From contig DATFCC010000242.1 in assembly GCA_035253505.1 (NCBI GenBank), forward strand, positions 1 through 28,497: a stretch of DNA of 28,497 bases. Direction: 5' to 3'. Shown in pieces: positions 23,225 to 28,497 of the stretch. The notes beneath the pieces are model-generated. The model did not search any database. It worked only from the letters and a program-made list of their open reading frames with translations, and was not told the origin of the DNA. Each line of letters begins with the position of its first letter. Within the stretch, counting starts at the first letter, position 1. The DNA is from AWTP1-13 sp035253505. Lineage in GTDB: Bacteria; Pseudomonadota; Alphaproteobacteria; Rhizobiales; Hyphomicrobiaceae. The position numbers and the translations under genes were made by a program.

Positions 23225-24859
23225 TCAGCCGTGCGGCCGCCGCTTGTGGGTGCGCAAATCGATCATACCAGGGGCCGAGCGCGGATCGACGCCGCCTGGG
23301 TAGATGGTGTGCTTCTGGATCTTCTGCGTGCCGGTGGTGGGCAAGCTGTCCAGGAAATGCATCCAGCCCGGCGCCTTGTAGTAGGCGAGCCGCTCGTAAC
23401 AATGCCGGAACAGCGCCTGGGCAGCCTCGGCGGCGGGCAGGGGACGCTTGAGCACCACGCAGGCCAGCACCTCCTCGTCGCGCAATTCGTCCTTGACGGC
23501 CATGACGGCGGCCTGGCGCACGTCCGGATGGGTGAGCAGCATGGCCTCGATCTCCGCCGCGGCGATGTTCTCGCCCGAGCGGCGGATGATGTTCTTCTTG
23601 CGGTCGACGAAGTGCAGCAGGCCGCCAGCGGAACGGGTCACCGTGTCGCCGGTGTGGAACCAGCCGCCGCGCCAGGCCGCCTCCGTGGCCGCAGAGTCGG
23701 CGAGATAGCCCGAGAAGAAGCCCCGGCGCGGGGTCGCTGCGGAATGACGGATGATCATCTCACCCGGCTGGCCATCGGGCACGTCGGCGTCGGCATCGTC
23801 GACGACGCGCACCTCGATGCCCGGCACGGCACGCCCGAATGCGCGCGTGCCGACCTGGCGCGGCTCGACGCTGTCGGCCAGCACGCGCACCATCTCGGTC
23901 ATGCCCCACAGCTCGATCATGGGAAAGCCGAACCGCTGCTCGAAGGCGGCGTGGAGCTGCGGCTCGATGCCGGCACCGATGCCGAAGCGCAGCGCGTGGC
24001 GGCGATCGGCGTCGCTGGGCGGCTGCTTCAGCAGGAGCGGCGCGATAATGCCGAGATAGTGGGCGACGGTGGCGCGGCTTTCGGCGATCTCCGCCCACCA
24101 GTGCTGCGGATGGAACCGGTCGGGCTGGACCTGGCAGTTGCCGGTCCACACGGCCCCGAACAACGACACGGTGCCGGCGTTCACGTGATAGAGCGGGAGC
24201 GGATTATAGATGCGCTCCTGTCCGGTGCGGAAGGTGGCGATGCCGCCGATCGACGCGTACCAGGCCCCGGAAGCGACCTCGTAGCCATGCGAGAGGATGC
24301 AGCCCTTGGGCCGCCCGGTGGTGCCCGACGTGTAGAGCACGCTGGCCGGGGTGGTGGGCTGCGGCGCGCCTGCCTCGGCGGCACGCGCGGGCCCGCCGAG
24401 CGGGGTGGCAAGGCCTGTCTGAGAGACGAAGGCGACCGGCGGCTTGTGCGCGCTTTGCGCCAGCGCTTCGCCGATCTGCGTCTCGCGCCCGGTGAGGGCC
24501 AGCACGAGGTCGGGCTGGCTGTGCTCGATGAGATAGGCCGTCTCGCCGGCGCGATAGTCGGGGTTGATGGGGACGACGCAGGCACCGATCGCGTTCAGCG
24601 CGATGCGGTGAAGGACGTGCTCGGGCCGGTTCTCGAGCAGAGTCGCCACCCGGTGACCCAAGCCGTAGCCGGCCTCGGTGTAGGCCACCGTCAACGCTGC
24701 AACCTGTGCGGCCGCCTCGCCGTAGCTGATCTCGTAGCCTGCGGGGAGGTAGCCGCGCGCCGGGTTGGGCGGTACGGCGAAAAAGGCATTGCCCGCGTGC
24801 TTGGCGACCGCCGCGGCGAACAGCGCGGGGATCGTCCAGCCATCCTGTACCTCGCTCAC
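23225..24859 (-). CDS. AMP-forming acyl-CoA ligase (CaiC/FadD-like)
   Basis: This is a 544-residue ANL-superfamily ligase that activates a carboxylic acid with ATP and CoA. Motifs are the phosphate loop LYTSGTTGRPKG (175-186), ELWGMTEM, WFHTGDTV with the ribose-binding Asp, the hinge region around KKNIIRRSGENIAAAEIE, and a late Lys in TGTQKIQK for adenylation. The general pattern is close to CaiC-type carnitine/crotonobetaine ligases, but specificity is not certain. The start codon is GTG at 24859 behind a strong GGGAGGGCGC. It lies 45 bases after the crotonase gene and 31 before MaoC, so all three appear to form one operon. Confidence 0.93.
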   Translation of the reverse strand: MSEVQDGWTIPALFAAAVAKHAGNAFFAVPPNPARGYLPAGYEISYGEAAAQVAALTVAYTEAGYGLGHRVATLLENRPEHVLHRIALNAIGACVVPINPDYRAGETAYLIEHSQPDLVLALTGRETQIGEALAQSAHKPPVAFVSQTGLATPLGGPARAAEAGAPQPTTPASVLYTSGTTGRPKGCILSHGYEVASGAWYASIGGIATFRTGQERIYNPLPLYHVNAGTVSLFGAVWTGNCQVQPDRFHPQHWWAEIAESRATVAHYLGIIAPLLLKQPPSDADRRHALRFGIGAGIEPQLHAAFEQRFGFPMIELWGMTEMVRVLADSVEPRQVGTRAFGRAVPGIEVRVVDDADADVPDGQPGEMIIRHSAATPRRGFFSGYLADSAATEAAWRGGWFHTGDTVTRSAGGLLHFVDRKKNIIRRSGENIAAAEIEAMLLTHPDVRQAAVMAVKDELRDEEVLACVVLKRPLPAAEAAQALFRHCYERLAYYKAPGWMHFLDSLPTTGTQKIQKHTIYPGGVDPRSAPGMIDLRTHKRRPHG

Positions 24860-24904
24860 GGCGCCCTCCCGATGCGCTCGATTCTGCCGCTGCCCGAGCC
24901 GGCG

Positions 24905-25651
24905 TCAGCGCCCCTTGTAGTCCGGCGTGCGCTTCTCGGCGAAGGCCTTGCGGCCCTCCTCCCAGTCCTGGCTGGCGAAGATCGTCTCGGTCTGCGTGCG
25001 GGCGATGCCGGCGATCTCGGTCGGCCCTTTCGGCAGCGCCTCGGCGACGAACCGCTTGAGCGCACGCGACGGCAGCGGCGCGGTGGCGGCGATGCGCCGC
25101 GCATAGTCGAGCGCGGCCGGCATCAGCTCGGCAACGGGGACCACCTTGTTGACGTAGCCGACCTCGTAGGCGCGCTTGGCGTCGATAGGCTCGCCGACCA
25201 GCAGCAGCTCCATGGCGATCTTGTGGGGAATGCGCGAGGCCAGGTTCGTGATGAGGCCGCCGGTGAAGCCGACCTTCACCTCGGGATAGGAGAAGCGCGC
25301 GTTGTCGGCGGCGACCAGGATGTCGCACATGGTGGTGAGCACCATGCCGCCGCCGACCACCCACCCCGCCACGGCGCCGATCACCGGCTTGTCGACGGGG
25401 ACGCCGACGCCGGGAATGGCGCGATAGAGATTGTTGGGCGGGGCGCGCAGATCGGCGCCGGCGGAGAACGCCTTGTCGCCGGCACCGGTCAGCACGGCCA
25501 CGCGGTCATCCTCGTTACCCATGAAGCGATGCCAGGCGTGGTGCAGACCCTCCACCACATCGGCGTCGATGCGGTTCATGCGGTCCGGCTTGTTGATGGT
25601 GATGACGGCGATCCGATCCTGCGACCGGTAGCTGACAGCGTCGGCGCTCAT
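24905..25651 (-). CDS. enoyl-CoA hydratase/isomerase (crotonase) family
   Basis: This is a 248-residue crotonase-fold protein. The first oxyanion-hole segment is AFSAGADLRA and the second is VAGWVVGGGMVLTTMCD. In typical hydratases the GGGxEL glutamate is one of two catalytic acids. Here that position is Val, while the second acid, in YPEVKVGF, is kept. Loss of one Glu suggests an isomerase or other crotonase reaction rather than simple hydration. The C-terminus EKRTPDYKGR is typical of the CaiD-like branch. GAGGACC precedes the ATG at 25651; the frame is open 39 codons further and would run into pyrD. It heads the ligase/MaoC cassette. Confidence 0.9.
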   Translation of the reverse strand: MSADAVSYRSQDRIAVITINKPDRMNRIDADVVEGLHHAWHRFMGNEDDRVAVLTGAGDKAFSAGADLRAPPNNLYRAIPGVGVPVDKPVIGAVAGWVVGGGMVLTTMCDILVAADNARFSYPEVKVGFTGGLITNLASRIPHKIAMELLLVGEPIDAKRAYEVGYVNKVVPVAELMPAALDYARRIAATAPLPSRALKRFVAEALPKGPTEIAGIARTQTETIFASQDWEEGRKAFAEKRTPDYKGR

Positions 25652-25740
25652 GCGGGTCCTCGGCGGGCGGGTTGGTTTCCCCGACGATAGCCGGGCTTCG
25701 CGCCAGCGTCTCGCATCCTGTCGCGGACGAGAAGCCCGCC

Positions 25741-26829
25741 TCAGGCCTCCAGCGGGCGGGCTGCCCACTCCTCGGCGCGGCGCCCCGTCGCCTCGCCGAT
25801 GCGGGAAAGCTTTTCCTGCTCGGCATATGCCACGAGCGCGCGCTTGATGCGACCGATGAGCCCGGGCCCTTCGAACACCAGCCCGGTGTAGAGCTGCAGC
25901 AGGCTGGCGCCGGCCTCGATCTTGGCGATGGCGGCGGCGCCGCTGTCGATGCCGCCGATGCCGACCAGCGGGATGCGCCCCCCCGTGAGGCGATGAACCC
26001 GCGCCAGCGCCACGGTCGACCGATGAAAGAGCGGCCGCCCGGACAGCCCGCCGGCTTCACCCGCATGGGTGCCGCCCACGCCGCGGCGGGACAGCGTGGT
26101 GTTGCCGACGGCGATGCCGTCGACGCCCCGCTTCGCCAGCACGGCGACTATGGGCTCGAGGTCGGCCTCGGCAATGTCCGGCGCAAGCTTGACGACGACG
26201 GGGCGCCGCGGTTTGCCGGCATCGATGAACAGCGCGCGCTCCGCCAGCACCCGTTCGAGCAGATCGTCGAGCGCGGCCGGTGCCTGCAGGTCGCGCAGGC
26301 CCGGCGTGTTGGGGGAGGAGATGTTGACGGTGAAGTAGGCCGCCACATCGTAGAAGCAGCGGATGCCGGCGACATAGTCGCCCGCACGGTCCGCCGTATC
26401 CTTGTTGGCACCGACGTTGACGCCGGCGATGCCGCGCGGGGGGAGGGCGGTGAGCCGCGCAAGTGCGGCGGCGTGGCCGCCGTTGTTGAAGCCCAGCCGA
26501 TTGATGAGCGCACGATCCTGCATCAAGCGGAATACGCGCGGGCGCGAATTGCCGGGCTGGGGTTGGGGCGTCACCGTGCCGATCTCGGCAAAACCGAAGC
26601 CCATGGCGAGCACAGCCCCGGCCACGCGGGCGTCCTTGTCGAAGCCGGCCGCGACGCCGATCGGATTTGGAAACTCCAGCCCCCACAGGCTGGTTGCCAG
26701 GCGCTCAGCCTGTGCGGAATTGCGCGGATGGACGCCCGCTTCCAGAGACCGCAACGTCAATTCGTGCGCCTGCTCCGGATCGAGAGCGTTCAACAGGGGG
26801 CGGGCAAGCTCGAAGGCCAGCTCAAGCAT
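25741..26829 (-). CDS. pyrD: dihydroorotate dehydrogenase (quinone), class 2
   Basis: This is a 362-residue FMN flavoenzyme. It oxidises dihydroorotate to orotate in pyrimidine synthesis, passing electrons to ubiquinone at the inner membrane. The N-terminal helical extension (1-45, LARPLLNALDPEQAHELTL) marks the membrane-associated class 2 form. Signature stretches are GVAAGFDKDA, EIGTVTPQPQPGNSRPRVFRL, NRLGFNN, the catalytic serine in VNISSPNTPGLR (169-179) and VGIGGIDSG. The ATG at 26829 is preceded by AAGAGCG; the frame is open 27 codons more but the family match starts at this Met. The neighbouring crotonase gene begins 89 bases downstream. No other pyr gene is present. Confidence 0.95.
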   Translation of the reverse strand: MLELAFELARPLLNALDPEQAHELTLRSLEAGVHPRNSAQAERLATSLWGLEFPNPIGVAAGFDKDARVAGAVLAMGFGFAEIGTVTPQPQPGNSRPRVFRLMQDRALINRLGFNNGGHAAALARLTALPPRGIAGVNVGANKDTADRAGDYVAGIRCFYDVAAYFTVNISSPNTPGLRDLQAPAALDDLLERVLAERALFIDAGKPRRPVVVKLAPDIAEADLEPIVAVLAKRGVDGIAVGNTTLSRRGVGGTHAGEAGGLSGRPLFHRSTVALARVHRLTGGRIPLVGIGGIDSGAAAIAKIEAGASLLQLYTGLVFEGPGLIGRIKRALVAYAEQEKLSRIGEATGRRAEEWAARPLEA

Positions 26830-26941
26830 CGCGTCGCTCTTCTGCCCTGGCGGCGGGACTGCCGCATGCGCGCCGCCACCTCCAGCGGCTGCGGCCACGC
26901 CGCGAAGCACAAACGGCGATCGCAGGCAAGTATGATGTTTT

Positions 26942-26957
26942 TATTGCACCGGCAATA
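26942..26957. promoter_or_regulatory. small palindrome in the pyrD/DUF262 divergent promoter region
   Basis: TATTGC-ACCG-GCAATA (perfect six-base arms) lies in an unusually AT-rich patch (about 26930-26985) of a GC-rich region. It is 47 bases before the ATG at 27005 and 112 bases upstream of pyrD. On the minus strand, TTGCCG and TACTTG at 17-base spacing could be a pyrD promoter. It could be an operator for either gene. It is short and may be chance. Confidence 0.35.
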
Positions 26958-27004
26958 CAAGCCTGCTTTGTGTCACGAACCATTTAGGCGTGGAGCGGCC
27001 GCGC

Positions 27005-28497
27005 ATGTTCGATTTCGATGCCGGGATCAGGAGAGTCGGGGATCTGCTCGCCCGCCCCTACGTGATCCAGGTGCCCGCCTACCAGCGCTCCTACGTGTGG
27101 ACCAGCAAGGAGGCCGGGACCCTCCTCGAAAACATCCTCGAGACCATGGAGGATCGCAGCAAGGGCTCGTATTTCCTGAGCTACATGCTGTTCCTCGACG
27201 CCAACCCGCAGCGCGCCCGCTCGCGCCTGCCGAATTGGGTGCGCGCGCCCGCACCCCATGTCCTGCAGGTGATCGACGGCTTCCAGCGCCTGACCACCTT
27301 GACGATCCTGCTGTGCGTGCTTCGGGACCTCGATTCCGGCAAGGGGGAGACCGCCGGCGAGCGCGTTCGCGAGGCCGTCGGCACAGCGGGCGCGGGCCTC
27401 CACCCTCGCCTGTCGCTGCATGCCGGCGACGATGAGTTCTTCGATGCTCACGTGCGCGCCCCCGGCGCCACGCTGCGCGCACCGGCCGGCGAGGAGCTGT
27501 CGCCCGCGGAAGCGGGCATCATCGACGTCCGCGACCATTTCGTCGCGGCCCTGGCGGGCAGCAGCGCCGGCGAGCGAGGACGCCTCGTCGAGTTCCTGCT
27601 GGAGCGCTGCTGCTTCGTTCACGTCGTGACATCCGACATCGATCGCGCCTACCGCATGTTCATGGTGCTGAACGCGTCGGGCAAGCTGCTGGCGCGCGAC
27701 GACATCCTGAAGGCGACGCTGCTCGGCTCGCTGCCCAAGACCGCGGCTCACTGCGTGGCGGCCTGGGACCTGGCCAAGGTGCGCCTCGGCAGCGACTTCG
27801 AAAGCTTCTTCAGCCATATCCGAGCCATGTTCGGGCGCGCAGGCGGACAGGTCATCGCCAGCGTCAACGCCATCGCCAAGGAGCAGGGCGGGGCGCAGGT
27901 GTTCGTGGAGCGCGTCGTCGAGCCGGTCTCGCGCATCTTCGATGACATCCGCAAATGCCGCCACGAGGGGGCTCCGCAGTCCGACGCCATCACACAATAC
28001 CTGCGCTATCTGGGATGGCACGCCTTTGCCGACTGGAAGCCGCCGCTGATGCTGTGGTGGCTGAAGCATGGCGACGATCCGGGACGGCTGGCCCATTTCC
28101 TCGCCCGGCTCGACCGGCTGGCGTTCGGGACGCGCATTCTCGCCCTCGGCGGGTCCAAGCGGCGGCGCAAGTTCGACGCGGTGACCGCGGCCATCCAGCG
28201 GGGCCAGGACCTCGACGGCCCCAACAGCCCTTTCGACTTCTCGCGCCAGGAGCTGCGCACGATCCAGCACAACCTGCGCGATCTGCACGATCGCAACCCG
28301 TCGGCGACCAAGCACCTGCTGCTGCGACTGACGGATGCCGCGGCGGGCTTCCCGCAATCCCGGTCGCTGCCGGCGGACATGACGGTCGAGCACGTCCTGC
28401 CGCGCAAATTGCGCGGCAACGGGCACTGGCGCCACTGGTTCCCCGACCTCCAGATCAGGGAGCAGTGCACGGAGTCGCTCGGCAATCTGCTGCTGGT
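27005..28497 (+). CDS. DUF262-DUF1524 protein, GmrSD type IV restriction family (3' truncated)
   Basis: The frame is open from the ATG at 27005 to the window edge, giving 497 residues with no stop. The N-terminal DUF262 domain (ParB-like nucleotide-binding fold) shows VPAYQRSYVW (about 21-30), the IDGFQRLTTL motif (about 89-98; usually DGQQR) and the MFMVLNASGKLLARDDILK segment. The C-terminal DUF1524 HNH-like nuclease is indicated by MTVEHVLPRK with its catalytic His and the closing ESLGNLLLV. In GmrSD proteins these domains bind and cut modified phage DNA using nucleotides (family knowledge). GGAG at 26992 serves as ribosome site; an in-frame GTG at 26990 is an alternative. It diverges from pyrD and could be the first gene of a defence segment beyond the window. 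Confidence 0.88.
   Translation, partial: MFDFDAGIRRVGDLLARPYVIQVPAYQRSYVWTSKEAGTLLENILETMEDRSKGSYFLSYMLFLDANPQRARSRLPNWVRAPAPHVLQVIDGFQRLTTLTILLCVLRDLDSGKGETAGERVREAVGTAGAGLHPRLSLHAGDDEFFDAHVRAPGATLRAPAGEELSPAEAGIIDVRDHFVAALAGSSAGERGRLVEFLLERCCFVHVVTSDIDRAYRMFMVLNASGKLLARDDILKATLLGSLPKTAAHCVAAWDLAKVRLGSDFESFFSHIRAMFGRAGGQVIASVNAIAKEQGGAQVFVERVVEPVSRIFDDIRKCRHEGAPQSDAITQYLRYLGWHAFADWKPPLMLWWLKHGDDPGRLAHFLARLDRLAFGTRILALGGSKRRRKFDAVTAAIQRGQDLDGPNSPFDFSRQELRTIQHNLRDLHDRNPSATKHLLLRLTDAAAGFPQSRSLPADMTVEHVLPRKLRGNGHWRHWFPDLQIREQCTESLGNLLL

Noticed and set aside
23144..25690. 848-residue plus-strand open frame
   Set aside because: It is antisense to the acyl-CoA ligase and crotonase, which have full motifs and good ribosome sites; its composition is that of a shadow frame.
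26984..28435. 483-residue minus-strand open frame at the right edge
   Set aside because: The opposite strand encodes clear DUF262 and DUF1524 motifs over the same bases, so this frame is a shadow.
1..28497. CRISPR array, tRNA/rRNA genes, transposase or integrase
   Set aside because: I scanned for regularly spaced repeats, tRNA-like cloverleafs and recombinase motifs and saw none.

Overview
The window is GC-rich DNA from an alphaproteobacterium, most likely Hyphomicrobiales or a close relative. Supporting signs are the high third-position GC, an alphaproteobacterial-type CtaA heme A synthase, class 2 PyrD, a DivK-like receiver, and two intergenic palindromes of the kind dispersed in these genomes. 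It carries about 21 well supported genes. No tRNA, rRNA, transposase or CRISPR array was seen.

Bases 1-745 hold a small one-helix membrane protein and a 370-base stretch without a clear gene. Bases 746-12011 form the most striking region. On the minus strand is a phosphorelay set: HPt protein, six-helix membrane hybrid histidine kinase and single-domain receiver. Divergent from it, on the plus strand, run a REC-GGDEF-EAL protein, a FadL-type outer-membrane channel, a PLP enzyme of the alpha-oxoamine synthase family, a second REC-GGDEF-EAL protein of identical length, and a secreted caspase-like protein. An acyl-CoA/amino-acid condensing enzyme beside a CqsS-like kinase and an HPt protein recalls the CqsA/CqsS-LuxU and LqsA/LqsS alpha-hydroxyketone signalling systems. 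Here the likely output is cyclic-di-GMP. This is an inference, but it is the best candidate for an undescribed system in the window.

Bases 12206-18396 are a metabolic module: a 2-hydroxyacid dehydrogenase (GhrA-like) diverging from a class III aminotransferase followed by hydantoinase/oxoprolinase subunits B and A. Bases 18474-21416 hold cofactor genes: UbiA (ubiquinone), a HAD hydrolase and CtaA (heme A), the last two overlapping by ATGA. Bases 21485-26829 carry, all on the minus strand, a polysaccharide-deacetylase-fold protein that lacks two metal ligands, an acyl-CoA cassette (enoyl-CoA hydratase, acyl-CoA ligase, MaoC hydratase) and PyrD. The right edge (27005 to the end) is a truncated DUF262-DUF1524 protein of the GmrSD type IV restriction family, pointing away from pyrD.
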